Source: Methylobacterium cerastii
GTDB lineage: Bacteria; Pseudomonadota; Alphaproteobacteria; Rhizobiales; Beijerinckiaceae
Assembly (NCBI RefSeq): GCF_022179125.1
Contig: NZ_BPQG01000021.1
Location: 1 to 47,603 of the forward strand
DNA length: 47,603 nt
Direction: 5' to 3'
Under the pieces are notes generated by a model. That model made no database searches and was not told the DNA's origin. It saw only the letters and a list, made by a program, of their open reading frames with translations. The position numbers and the translations under genes are program-made. Of this stretch, positions 35,673 through 43,483 are shown one piece after another; position 1 is the stretch's first letter; each line of letters starts with the position of its first letter.

Positions 35673-36563
35673 GTGAGCGCCGCAGCGATCGTGCATCCCG
35701 CCGACACCCGCAGCGATGCGCTTCGGCGTCTCGCCAGCACCTTCGTAGCCGAGGGTGTGCCCGAGGGCGACGCCCGCTTCCTGATGCTCGGCGTGCTCGA
35801 TCTTCGCGCGATCGACCTCGCGCTGCACGGGCAACGTGTACTCGGGCCGGGAGAGGCGAATAGGCTGGAGGTCGCAGCACAGCGCCGCCTGTCCGGCGAG
35901 CCCGTGGCTCGCATCCTCGGGGCGTGGGAGTTCTGGGGCTTGCCGTTCCGCCTGTCGCCGGAGACGCTGGTGCCACGGCCGGACACCGAAACCCTGGTCG
36001 AGGCGGCGCTCGCCTCGATCCCCGACCACGCGGCGCCGGTCCGCATCCTCGATCTCGGCACCGGCAGCGGCTGCATCCTCGTCGCCTTGCTGAGCGCGCT
36101 GCCGAACGCCACCGGGATCGGGCTGGACCGGTCCTGGGGCGCCCTGAGGACGGCGCGCGCGAACGCGCGCGACAACGGCGTCGCCGAGCGCGCCGGCTTC
36201 ATCGCCGGCGATTGGTGCGATGCCCTCGGCGCCCCGTTCGACCGCGTGGTCTCGAACCCACCCTACATCGCGAGTCCCGTGATCGCCGGGCTCGACCGCG
36301 AAGTGCGCGAGCACGACCCCCTCGCGGCCCTCGACGGCGGCGATGACGGCCTCGGCGCTTATCGGCGGATCGTTGGGGCGGTGTCTCGGGGCCTGCTGGC
36401 GACGGGCGGCTCGCTCCATCTCGAAATCGGCTACGATCAGGCCGAGGCCGTGACCGACTTGGGGGCGGCGACCGGCCTTCGACCGGGCGGCATCATGCGC
36501 GATCTCGCCGGGCACGCACGGGTCGCATCGTTCACCTCGACCGCCGCAGCGGTGTCCGCGTAG
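35673..36563 (+). CDS. prmC: Release factor glutamine methyltransferase PrmC
   Basis: PrmC N5-methylates the GGQ glutamine of RF1 and RF2 with SAM. The 296-residue protein has an N-terminal helical domain and a Rossmann domain with ILDLGTGSGCILVALLSALP, preceded by PFRLSPETLVPRPDTETLVE, and the catalytic NPPY at 195-198 (VVSNPPYIAS). LDGGDDGLGAYRRIVG follows. The start is GTG at 35673; no ATG in the first part gives a normal N-terminus. It is the last of the lysC-ptsP-prfA-prmC run, with a repeat element inserted before it. Confidence 0.96.
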   Translation: MSAAAIVHPADTRSDALRRLASTFVAEGVPEGDARFLMLGVLDLRAIDLALHGQRVLGPGEANRLEVAAQRRLSGEPVARILGAWEFWGLPFRLSPETLVPRPDTETLVEAALASIPDHAAPVRILDLGTGSGCILVALLSALPNATGIGLDRSWGALRTARANARDNGVAERAGFIAGDWCDALGAPFDRVVSNPPYIASPVIAGLDREVREHDPLAALDGGDDGLGAYRRIVGAVSRGLLATGGSLHLEIGYDQAEAVTDLGAATGLRPGGIMRDLAGHARVASFTSTAAAVSA

Positions 36564-36980
36564 CGGATTCGCGGCAACGATCCTGCGAAAGGCGACGAAA
36601 TCCCCATCACGTTTTTGCAGGAACGGCCCGTGCGACTTGCGGTTCGTGGACGATCCGTTAAGAGTACCGATCGTAGGTTCGGCATGGGTCATCCTTCGCG
36701 GGATGTCGGCCGAGCGCGCCACCGCCGATCAGACGCAGGCTCGGGTTCGAGCAGCGGCGCGGCGGTTTTCGAACCTGACAATCGACACGCGTCTTGGACG
36801 CAAGCGTAGGCCCCGAGGGATCGGGACAGACGGCTGGTAGGCGAGCGGTTCGTGGATCAAGTCCGATGATCCCTCCGCGGGCGCCGGCGAGGACCCGCCT
36901 GGCGGCGCCTCGGGAGCCCGGCCCCACAGCCCGACCCCCAGACCAGACGCGCTCGCAGTAACGAGGGTCATCTGAGACCG
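36564..36980. other. Intergenic region between prmC and DUF4167
   Basis: About 417 bases with no convincing gene. The region starts slightly AT-richer (GAAATCCCCATCACGTTTTTGC). It contains short frames of 60-70 codons without ribosome sites, which I treat as non-coding. It should hold the promoter and leader of the DUF4167 gene. I see no clear -35/-10 pair. Confidence 0.4.
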
Positions 36981-38243
36981 ATGAGACCAAACCAGAACCG
37001 ACGGGTGCGTGGCCGGAACCGGCCGAAGGGCCCGAATCCGTTGACGCGGTCCTATGAATCCAACGGTCCCGACGTCAAAGTCCGCGGCACCGCCCAGCAT
37101 ATCGCCGACAAGTACGCGCAACTCGCGCGCGACGCGCAGGCGGCGGGCGACCCGGTGGCGGCGGAAAACTATTTCCAGCACGGCGAGCACTATTTCCGGA
37201 TCATCTCCGGCGCCCAGGAGCAGGGCCGCCCGCAGGCTGGCGCCGGCTACGCCTCCCGCGCCTACGACGACGACATGGAAGACGGTGACGACGAGCAGGG
37301 CGGCGAGGCCAACGGCCAGGGCTATGCCGGCTACGCCACCGAGTATGGCGATCCCGGCCAGCAGCCGCAGCCCTACGACAACCGCGGCGAGGGCGGCCAG
37401 CAGGACGGGCGCCAGGATCGCAACCAGAACGATCGCGGCCAGAACGACCGGTTCGGCCAGAACCAGAACCGCGGCGACCGGCAGGAGCGCCGCGACCGCT
37501 TCCAGAACAACCGCAACGACCGGCCGCGCTTCGACAACGGCGCCCGCTTCGACAACCAGCGCCCGGACGGCAACCGTCAGGACGGCAATCGGCAGGATCA
37601 GCCGCGCCAGGATAACGGCCAGCGCTCCGACTACGACCGTCAGGACGCGCCCCGGCAGACCTTCAATCGCCAGGAGAACGGGCGGCAGGAGTATCCGCGC
37701 CAGGAGAACCGGCAAGAGAATCGCCAAGAGAACCGGGCCGAGTTCACCCGCCGGGACCAGCCGCGCGAGGACGTGTCTCGGCAGGACATCGCGCGACAGG
37801 ACCCGTCGCGCCAGGAGCAGCCCCGCACCGACGCGCCGCGCGACAGCCGCTACGAGAACGGACGCACGGAACAGCCGCGCCGCGAGTCGCGCCAGGACGT
37901 CCGCACCGAGGCACCCGTCCGCGCCGAGGCGCCTGCGCGTGCCGAAGCGCCGGTGCGCCCGGACTCCCCGGCTCCCGCCCGTCGCGAGCGCCGCCGCGAG
38001 GAGCCGCGCGCCGTCGCAGAGGATGCGGCCGGCCTGCCGGCCTTCCTGATGACGCCGCCGCGGCTTCCGGCCGCCTCGGAGGCGCCCGTCGTCGAGGCGC
38101 AGGCGCCGAGCCAGCCCGTGACCGACGGCGACGATGCCCCGGCCCCCAAGGTCCGCCGCCGGCGCCGCCCGCGCTTCGAGGGCATCGAGGCGGAAGGCGG
38201 CGCCGAGGGCAAGACGCCGGACGGCACCGGCTCGGGCGAGTAA
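36981..38243 (+). CDS. DUF4167 protein with long disordered Arg/Gln/Asn region
   Basis: The 420-residue protein begins MRPNQNRRVRGRNRPKGPNPL, then has the conserved DUF4167 domain (about 1-90): SYESNGPDVKVRGTAQHIADKYAQLARDAQAAGDPVAAENYFQHGEHYFRI, given here in separate parts as SNGPDVKVRGTAQHIA and NYFQHGEHYFRI. From about 100 to 340 it is low-complexity, with many DRQ, NRQ, ENRQE and QDQPRQ units. The C-terminus is basic, KVRRRRRPRFEG. DUF4167 is a small alphaproteobacterial family; the domain plus Arg/Asn/Gln-rich tail suggests RNA binding, which is inference. ATG at 36981. A strong terminator follows the stop. Confidence 0.93.
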   Translation: MRPNQNRRVRGRNRPKGPNPLTRSYESNGPDVKVRGTAQHIADKYAQLARDAQAAGDPVAAENYFQHGEHYFRIISGAQEQGRPQAGAGYASRAYDDDMEDGDDEQGGEANGQGYAGYATEYGDPGQQPQPYDNRGEGGQQDGRQDRNQNDRGQNDRFGQNQNRGDRQERRDRFQNNRNDRPRFDNGARFDNQRPDGNRQDGNRQDQPRQDNGQRSDYDRQDAPRQTFNRQENGRQEYPRQENRQENRQENRAEFTRRDQPREDVSRQDIARQDPSRQEQPRTDAPRDSRYENGRTEQPRRESRQDVRTEAPVRAEAPARAEAPVRPDSPAPARRERRREEPRAVAEDAAGLPAFLMTPPRLPAASEAPVVEAQAPSQPVTDGDDAPAPKVRRRRRPRFEGIEAEGGAEGKTPDGTGSGE

Positions 38244-38263
38244 TCGCCTTCACGACTCCATCG

Positions 38264-38300
38264 AAGGCCGCTCCGGTTCTCCGGGGCGGCCTTTTTCTTT
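38264..38300 (+). terminator. Rho-independent terminator of the DUF4167 gene
   Basis: The stem AAGGCCGCTCCGG/CCGGGGCGGCCTT has a four-base loop TTCT. It is followed at once by TTTTTCTTT. It lies 20 bases after the stop codon. It is the clearest intrinsic terminator on the plus strand here. Confidence 0.92.
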
Positions 38301-38487
38301 GGCGCTAAAGCCCGGCGATGGGCGCCTACGATCGCACCCAAGAACAATCAGGATAGGCGCGGACTGAGTGGATCAGCCGACGGCGGCGAGCAAAATCGGC
38401 GAACGGCGCCTGATCCCTCCCTCAGGCGTCGCCAGCTTTCGACAGGACGACGGGTGCCCGTTCGCGCAGCGTCCGAAACGCCGCGAC

Positions 38488-39213
38488 TCAGTCCTCGTCC
38501 GCCTCGGCGAGGGCCGGGGTCGGCCCGCGATAGCCGGTCGCCAGCACGTAGAGTTCGCTCGAATCGGCCCGGCTGGCGTTCGGCTTGACGTGGCGGACCA
38601 ACGCGAAGTCGCGCTTCAGGTCGGAGAGCAGCGCGCCCTCGGTGCCGCCCTGCAGCACCTTGGCGAGGTAGGCGCCGCCCGGCGCGAGGATCTCACGCGC
38701 GAACTCGGCCGCCGTCTCCGCAAGGCCGATGATGCGCAGGTGGTCGGTCTTCTTGTGCCCCGTGGCGTTGGCGGCCATGTCCGAAAGGACGAGGTCGGCC
38801 GGGCCGCCGAGAAGGCCGGTGAGGCGCTTCGGAGCCTCGGGATCGAGGAAGTCGAGAGTGATGAACTCGACATTCTGCATCGGCTCGATCTCGAGCAGGT
38901 CGATGCCGACGATGCGGCCGGTCTCGCCGACGACCTTCGCCGCGACCTGCGACCAGCCGCCGGGCGCCGCACCGAGGTCGACGATGCGCTGGCCGGGCTT
39001 GAGCAGCTTGAACCGCTCGTCGATCTCCATCAGCTTGAAGGCCGCCCGCGAGCGGTAGCCCTCGCGCTTGGCCCGCTGCACGTAGGGATCGTTGAGCTGC
39101 CGCTCGAGCCAGCTCTTCTGCGAGTGGGTGCGCCCACGGCCGGTCTTCACCCGCTGCTTGAGCTCTCCGCGGACTCCACCGGTCGCGCCCGCTCCGCCAC
39201 GCCTGTCGGTCAC
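38488..39213 (-). CDS. rlmE: 23S rRNA (uridine2552-2'-O)-methyltransferase RlmE
   Basis: RlmE (FtsJ) methylates the 2'-O of U2552 in 23S rRNA. The 241-residue protein has the N-terminal SRAAFKLMEIDERFKLLKPGQ, SAM motif IVDLGAAPGGWSQVAAK, then IVGIDLLEIEPM, VLSDMAANATGHKKTDHLR and KVLQGGTEG, covering the Lys-Asp-Lys-Glu catalytic set. The start is a GTG at 39213 whose GTGA overlaps the ppx stop by four bases, so the two are translationally coupled. A basic extension before the family core (VRGELKQRVKTGRGRTHSQ) is common in alphaproteobacteria. Confidence 0.96.
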   Translation of the reverse strand: MTDRRGGAGATGGVRGELKQRVKTGRGRTHSQKSWLERQLNDPYVQRAKREGYRSRAAFKLMEIDERFKLLKPGQRIVDLGAAPGGWSQVAAKVVGETGRIVGIDLLEIEPMQNVEFITLDFLDPEAPKRLTGLLGGPADLVLSDMAANATGHKKTDHLRIIGLAETAAEFAREILAPGGAYLAKVLQGGTEGALLSDLKRDFALVRHVKPNASRADSSELYVLATGYRGPTPALAEADED

Positions 39214-40298
39214 CGGTAGCCCCCGCGGCGCCAGACGCCGTCTTCCCGCATCATGTTCATCAAGAGTCCTTCGCGCAGGCCGCGGTCGGCGATGCGCAGG
39301 CGCTCGGCTGGAAACGCCCGGCGGATCGCCTCCAAGATCGCGCAGCCGGCGAGCACCAAGTCGGCACGGTCGCGGCCGATGCAAGGGTTCTCGGCCCGCT
39401 GGTCGAGGCGCGTGTCGAGCAGGTCGTCGATCGCGCCCGAGACCTCGGCGTCACTCATCCACAGTCCGTCGACGCGGCGGCGCTCGTAGCGAACCAGACG
39501 CAGGTGCATCGCCGCGATGGTGGTGACGGTGCCCGATGTGCCGAGCAGGTGGAAGCCGGGGGCGATCGCCGCCGCCGCCGCACGGATCGCGAAGGGGCCC
39601 AGCATCTCGGCCACCTCCTCGACCATGCCCTCGAACATCATCCGCGTGACCTCGGAGCCGCCATGGCGCTCGGCCAGGGTGACGACGCCGACGGGCAGCG
39701 AATCCCACGCGCGGATGCGAAGCGTCGGGTCGGTCGAAGGGTTGGCGGCCGCGCCGTCGAGCCAAGCGATCTCGGTGGAGCCGCCGCCGATGTCGAAGAT
39801 CACGACGGATTCGGCCAACGGGTCGGCGAGCGCCGCGCAGCCGGTGACGGCGAGATAGGCCTCGGTCTGCCGATCGACGATCTCGAGATCGAGGCCGACC
39901 TCCGCGCGCACCCGCGCGACGAAGTCGGCGCCGTTCACCGCGAGCCGGCACGCCTCGGTGGCGATGATCTTGGCCCGGCCGACGCCGCGGGCGCGCATCT
40001 TCCCCTTGCAGATCCGCAGCGCGTCGATCGTCCGCTCGATCGCCGCCTCGCTCAGGCGGTCGGAGTTTCCGAGCCCCTCGCCGAGCCGGACGATGCGCGA
40101 GAACGCGTCGATCACCCGGAATCCGTGCGAGGACGGCTCGGCGATCAGCAGCCGGCAATTGTTGGTGCCGAGGTCCAGGGCCGCGTAGGCGTTGCGGCGC
40201 GTGTCGCGATGCGAGACCACGGGGGCGGAGCCGGGTGCCCCTGCCGGTGGCGCGCCCTGGGGGCGGGCCGGCGCGGTCGCGCCACTCTCGTCCCTCAT
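39210..40298 (-). CDS. ppx: Ppx/GppA exopolyphosphatase family protein
   Basis: Members hydrolyse polyphosphate or pppGpp. The 362-residue protein has the actin-like phosphate loop ALDLGTNNCRLLIAEP, then IVDRQTEAYLAVTGCAA, FDIGGGSTEIAWLDG, SLPVGVVTLAER, LGTSGTVTTIAAM and RIADRGLREGLLMNMM. It is shorter than E. coli Ppx or GppA and lacks the C-terminal HD domain, as usual in alphaproteobacteria. Which substrate it prefers is not evident. The start at 40298 is chosen after a Pro/Ala-rich region; the N-terminal 30 residues are disordered. The stop overlaps the rlmE start. Confidence 0.93.
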   Translation of the reverse strand: MRDESGATAPARPQGAPPAGAPGSAPVVSHRDTRRNAYAALDLGTNNCRLLIAEPSSHGFRVIDAFSRIVRLGEGLGNSDRLSEAAIERTIDALRICKGKMRARGVGRAKIIATEACRLAVNGADFVARVRAEVGLDLEIVDRQTEAYLAVTGCAALADPLAESVVIFDIGGGSTEIAWLDGAAANPSTDPTLRIRAWDSLPVGVVTLAERHGGSEVTRMMFEGMVEEVAEMLGPFAIRAAAAAIAPGFHLLGTSGTVTTIAAMHLRLVRYERRRVDGLWMSDAEVSGAIDDLLDTRLDQRAENPCIGRDRADLVLAGCAILEAIRRAFPAERLRIADRGLREGLLMNMMREDGVWRRGGYR

Positions 40299-40448
40299 CG
40301 GCGTCGCCGCGCTTTCCCATCCTTGGCCCCGGCGAGGAGCCCGGCCATCATTCGCGTCCGACCCTACTCGCTCGGCGGCGAACTGCAACGTCCGTTCGCA
40401 GCACCCGGCCCTGCATCCACGGTCGCCCGTGGCGAACGCTCTGTGAAA

Positions 40449-40922
40449 TCAGGCCATCGCCTTGGCGAGGCTCGCGGCGCGGGAGGTGGGACGCAGCAGG
40501 CTCTTCACCTGGGAATAGGGGCGCGGCCGGTTGATGACCTCGTCGAGGCGCGACCACAGCGTCTTGGGCGAAAACGGCTTTGCGATGATCTCGTTGACGC
40601 CGAGGTTGATCGCCCGATCGACGACGTTCCGGCGCGGCTGGGCGAGCATCAGGATGATCGGGATCGTCGGGCAGGGCGAGGTCGAGGGCGTGCGGGCCAG
40701 CCGGATGAACTCCTCGCCGGAGAGGATCGCGAGGTCCCAGTCGATGATCGTCAGGTCTGGCTTGCTCTCGGCCAGCACGCCGAGCGCCTCGGCCCCGTCG
40801 GGCGCCTCCAGCACGCGCTTGATGCCGACGCGCATCAGCATGTCGCGCACGATTCGGCGGATGTAGAGGCTCTCGTCCACGACGAGGGCGGAATAGTCCG
40901 GGAAGGTCGGGGTCGCGATCAT
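40449..40922 (-). CDS. Single-domain response regulator (receiver only)
   Basis: This is a 157-residue CheY-like receiver without an output domain, with a short basic C-terminal tail (QVKSLLRPTSRAASLAKAMA in part). Key positions: acidic pair Asp16-Glu17 (LVVDESLYIRRIV), phospho-acceptor Asp61 (TIIDWDLAILSGEE) and Lys115 (IIAKPFSPKTLW). The switch Thr/Ser of the usual MLTA block is Ala94 (LMLAQP), which is unusual and may change the activation step. It follows ppx on the same strand by 150 bases. Cognate kinase is unknown. No DNA-binding domain is visible. Confidence 0.9.
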   Translation of the reverse strand: MIATPTFPDYSALVVDESLYIRRIVRDMLMRVGIKRVLEAPDGAEALGVLAESKPDLTIIDWDLAILSGEEFIRLARTPSTSPCPTIPIILMLAQPRRNVVDRAINLGVNEIIAKPFSPKTLWSRLDEVINRPRPYSQVKSLLRPTSRAASLAKAMA

Positions 40923-41230
40923 TCGGGGGGCGGCACGCGGGCCCCGGCGGAGGCGGGAGCCTGTAGCTCTGCATACGCCACCGCCCTTTGCGCTTCCCTA
41001 ACGGGGCGGCACCGCGTCGCGCCGCCCGGGTGCGCCGACGAGAAAGTGATGGAACTCTCGGTGGATCGACAACAAGGTCCTTGCGGTCAAGCCCCAATTG
41101 CGTCAGGACTGAGGCGTTATTCTTGGTTACCGCGACCGGGGGTAATGGGAGTGCGGGGCGTGAGCTGTCTGGGATGGCGCGCACGCGGTGTTCGAGACGT
41201 GGTCGGCGGACGGTTTTTGGCGAGCTTTCG
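40923..41230 (+). promoter_or_regulatory. Long leader before the cold-shock gene
   Basis: About 300 bases with no gene between the response regulator and the double cold-shock gene. Long 5' leaders are usual for cold-shock mRNAs. A TTGCGG (41074-41079) near CGTTATTCT is a possible promoter, but the spacing is loose, so I do not place boxes. Confidence 0.3.
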
Positions 41231-42052
41231 ATGGGACGTGGTCGTGATTTCCGGGGGCCGCAGAAGCGCGGCTTCGATGAGGGTGGCGCAGAGCCGAGAT
41301 GGCCTGATCAGGCTCCCCCGAGTGGCGGCGGATACGGTGGCGGCGGCTTCGGCGGCGGTGGCGGTGGCGGCGGATACGGTGGTGGCGGCGGCGGCTTCGG
41401 CGGCGGCGCTCCCCGGGCTGCGGCCGCCCCCACGGGCCCGGAGCGCGACGCCACGGTGAAGTGGTTCAACAAGGAGAAGGGCTTCGGCTTCGTCGAACTC
41501 GGCGACGGCTCGGGCGACGCCTTTCTCCACATCCGCGCCGTCGAGGCGGCCGGCCATGACGACCTGCAGCCGGGCACCCGGCTCACCGTCCAGACTGCGC
41601 AGGGCCAGAAGGGCCCGCAGGTCACCAACGTGACGAGCGTCGACACCTCGACGGCCGAGGCGGCTCCGCCCCGGCGCGAGATGCGCGATGCGCGTCCCCC
41701 GCGGACGGGCGGCTTCGGCGCCCCCGGCGGCGGCTACGGTGCCGGCGGCGGTGGTTACGGCGGCGCCGGTGGCGGCTACGGCGGAGCGGGTGGTGGCTAC
41801 GGCGCCGGTGGCGGTGGTGGCCGCGTCGCCTCCGGTCCCTCGACCGAGATGCAGGGCACCGTGAAGTGGTACGACCCGGCCAAGGGCTTCGGCTTCGTGT
41901 CGGTGAATGACGGCGGCAAGGACGTGTTCGTCCATCGCTCCGCCCTGTCGCGCGCTGGCCTCGAGTCGCTGGCCGAGGGTCAGACCGTGACGCTCGCAGT
42001 GGTCGACGGCCAGAAGGGCCGCGAGGCCCAGAGTATCAACGTCGACGATTGA
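41231..42052 (+). CDS. Double cold-shock-domain protein with Gly/Tyr-rich linkers
   Basis: This is a single-stranded nucleic-acid-binding protein of 273 residues. A Gly/Tyr-rich N-terminal region (about 31-60, with GGGYGGGG units) precedes cold-shock domain 1 (about 72-136: TVKWFNKEKGFGFVEL, then DAFLH). A second Gly/Tyr-rich linker (about 160-200) precedes cold-shock domain 2 (about 207-270: GTVKWYDPAKGFGFVSV, DVFVHRSAL). Both domains keep the RNP1 (K-GFGFV) motif and RNP2-like DxFxH. Tandem cold-shock proteins are normal in alphaproteobacteria, but linkers this glycine-rich are unusual, similar to RGG/GY low-complexity domains. It is preceded by a long leader and followed by two hairpins. 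Confidence 0.93.
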   Translation: MGRGRDFRGPQKRGFDEGGAEPRWPDQAPPSGGGYGGGGFGGGGGGGGYGGGGGGFGGGAPRAAAAPTGPERDATVKWFNKEKGFGFVELGDGSGDAFLHIRAVEAAGHDDLQPGTRLTVQTAQGQKGPQVTNVTSVDTSTAEAAPPRREMRDARPPRTGGFGAPGGGYGAGGGGYGGAGGGYGGAGGGYGAGGGGGRVASGPSTEMQGTVKWYDPAKGFGFVSVNDGGKDVFVHRSALSRAGLESLAEGQTVTLAVVDGQKGREAQSINVDD

Positions 42053-42070
42053 TCGTCGCCGAATCGGACG

Positions 42071-42098
42071 AACGCGGCGGTCTCGCTTCCGCCGCGTT
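42071..42098 (+). terminator. Hairpin after the cold-shock gene, without T-run
   Basis: A perfect 10-bp stem AACGCGGCGG/CCGCCGCGTT with an eight-base loop, 19 bases after the stop codon. A CCCGG stretch follows, so if it acts in termination it is weak. Confidence 0.45.
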
Positions 42099-42114
42099 CC
42101 CGGTGAGATTGCAG

Positions 42115-42150
42115 ACGGCGGTCCCTTCCAGGGCCGCCGTTTCGCGTTTC
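42115..42150 (+). terminator. Second hairpin after the cold-shock gene
   Basis: The stem ACGGCGGTCC/GGGCCGCCGT has one G-U pair and a six-base loop, and is followed by TTTCGCGTTTC. It looks like a weak intrinsic terminator. It lies before the ATG of the small exported ORF at 42174. Confidence 0.55.
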
Positions 42151-42173
42151 GGATCGACAACCGGACAAGCTGC

Positions 42174-42416
42174 ATGCGTTGCACCCTTTCGCTCGTCCTG
42201 GTTCTCGGGCTCGCGACATCCGCGCAGGCCGAGGATTTCACCGGCGCCTATGCCGGCGTGAACCTCGGCTACGGTTTCGAGCGCGGGCGGGATGCGAAGA
42301 CGTCGGGTGCTGTCCCGGGAGCGCGTGCGGGGACGCCCAGCGCCAACGACCTCCCGCCGAGCGCGTCGCTGGCCGCGAAGTCGCTCCGCGCATCGCGCCC
42401 GGCCGCCTCGCGCTGA
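42174..42416 (+). CDS. Short exported protein resembling the start of an outer-membrane barrel
   Basis: This is an 80-residue protein with a signal peptide (MRCTLSLVLVLGLATSAQA) followed by EDFTGAYAGVNLGYGFERG, which matches the first strand of small outer-membrane beta-barrels of the Omp25/RopB kind. It then breaks into Ala/Ser/Pro/Arg-rich sequence without strands and ends in ARPAASR-like sequence. A full barrel has about 200 residues, so this may be a truncated or eroded gene, or a small protein that shares only this motif. The downstream DNA shows no continuing barrel in another frame. I keep it as a gene because of the clear signal peptide and start. Confidence 0.55.
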   Translation: MRCTLSLVLVLGLATSAQAEDFTGAYAGVNLGYGFERGRDAKTSGAVPGARAGTPSANDLPPSASLAAKSLRASRPAASR

Positions 42417-42441
42417 GAGATGTCGGCGCGCACCACGGGGA

Positions 42442-43416
42442 TTACTGCCCCGCCATCGCCTTGATGATGAAGTCGCGCCGCACGAAGCTCGCGTAGTCCG
42501 GCTGGGCCGCGAGGTTGCCGAGGGCGATCTGGGTGTCGAGGGCGATCTTTAGGGCATCCGGAGTGATGTCGACGCTCGCGGGATAGACCTTGTCGCCCAT
42601 CATGCGCTTCACCGCGGCCTCGACGACGGTCGGGTCGAGGTTCGGGAACTCCTTCTTCGCGACCGCGACCGCCTTGGCCGGCTCGGATTGCATCAACCGG
42701 ATCGCCGCCTGCATGCCGTTGACGAAGGCCTGCGCCACCACGGGATCCACGTCCTTGCGCGCGCTCACCGCTGAGAAGGCGTAGGGCCCGTACTTCTCGG
42801 GGAAGCCGAGGACGACCTTCATGCCCTTCGCCGCGACCTGGTCGAGGCCGGGCTCGTACAAAACGGCGACTTTGGCCTGGCCGGCCAGGAACGGGCCGGG
42901 CTCGGTGCCGAGCTGTACCTGCGTCAGCGTCACGTCGTCCTTCGACAACCCGTTCTCCTTGAGGAGCTTCAGGAACAGCGAGGTGCTGGTCGTCGGCATC
43001 AATCCGGTGACGATGGTCTGGCCCTTGAGGTCCTTCACGTCCGTGAACGCGAAATCCGGCGTCGTCGCGATCCAGACGGCCGCACCGTTGACGACGTTGG
43101 CGACGACGCCGACGGGGGCACCCTTCGAGGCCGCCACCGCGGTCCATTCCGGACCGTGGATCGAGAACTGCGCGCTCTTGGAGATCACCGCCGACAGCGC
43201 GACGCTCGGGGCGCCGGCGGTCTCCTTGGTGACGTCGATGCCGGCCTTCTCGAACAACCCCTCGTCGAGGGCCACGTAGAGCGGCAGGTAGAGCATCGAT
43301 TGGAAGGCTTGGCTCACCGTCGCCTTCAACGCCGCCGCCGAGGCCGGCGCGGCTCCCAGCAGCCAAGCCGCGGCGACGGTCGCGAGGAGGGGACGGCGCT
43401 GGATCATCGGGGCCAC
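42442..43416 (-). CDS. ABC transporter substrate-binding protein, NMT1/SsuA-like
   Basis: This is a periplasmic binding protein of 324 residues with a signal peptide (PLLATVAAAWLLGAAPASA, cleavage near residue 28). The mature fold is that of the SsuA/TauA/ThiY-type (NMT1/THI5-like) family: SMLYLPLYVALDEGLFEKAGIDV, GPEWTAVAAS, FTDVKDLKGQTIV, DVTLTQVQLG, GQAKVAVLYEPG. Such proteins bind taurine, alkanesulfonates, nitrate or thiamine precursors. The ligand cannot be told here, as no metabolic gene for any of these lies beside it. It is the last gene of the three-gene importer unit. Start could also be at 43407 (MIQRRPLLA). Confidence 0.9.
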   Translation of the reverse strand: MAPMIQRRPLLATVAAAWLLGAAPASAAALKATVSQAFQSMLYLPLYVALDEGLFEKAGIDVTKETAGAPSVALSAVISKSAQFSIHGPEWTAVAASKGAPVGVVANVVNGAAVWIATTPDFAFTDVKDLKGQTIVTGLMPTTSTSLFLKLLKENGLSKDDVTLTQVQLGTEPGPFLAGQAKVAVLYEPGLDQVAAKGMKVVLGFPEKYGPYAFSAVSARKDVDPVVAQAFVNGMQAAIRLMQSEPAKAVAVAKKEFPNLDPTVVEAAVKRMMGDKVYPASVDITPDALKIALDTQIALGNLAAQPDYASFVRRDFIIKAMAGQ

Positions 43417-43483
43417 TCGTTCTGCAAAGGAAAGGGCAGGGAAGGGGGAAAGGGCAGTCGCGCGCGACGCGGCGGCCTGGAGC

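Noticed and set aside
36615-36840. Short plus-strand frames in the prmC-DUF4167 gap
   Set aside because: No ribosome site, no motif and overlapping frames on both strands. I treat the gap as regulatory.
41320-41410. GGCGGCGG-TAC repeats, a possible CRISPR or satellite
   Set aside because: They are the Gly/Tyr-rich linker codons of the cold-shock protein.
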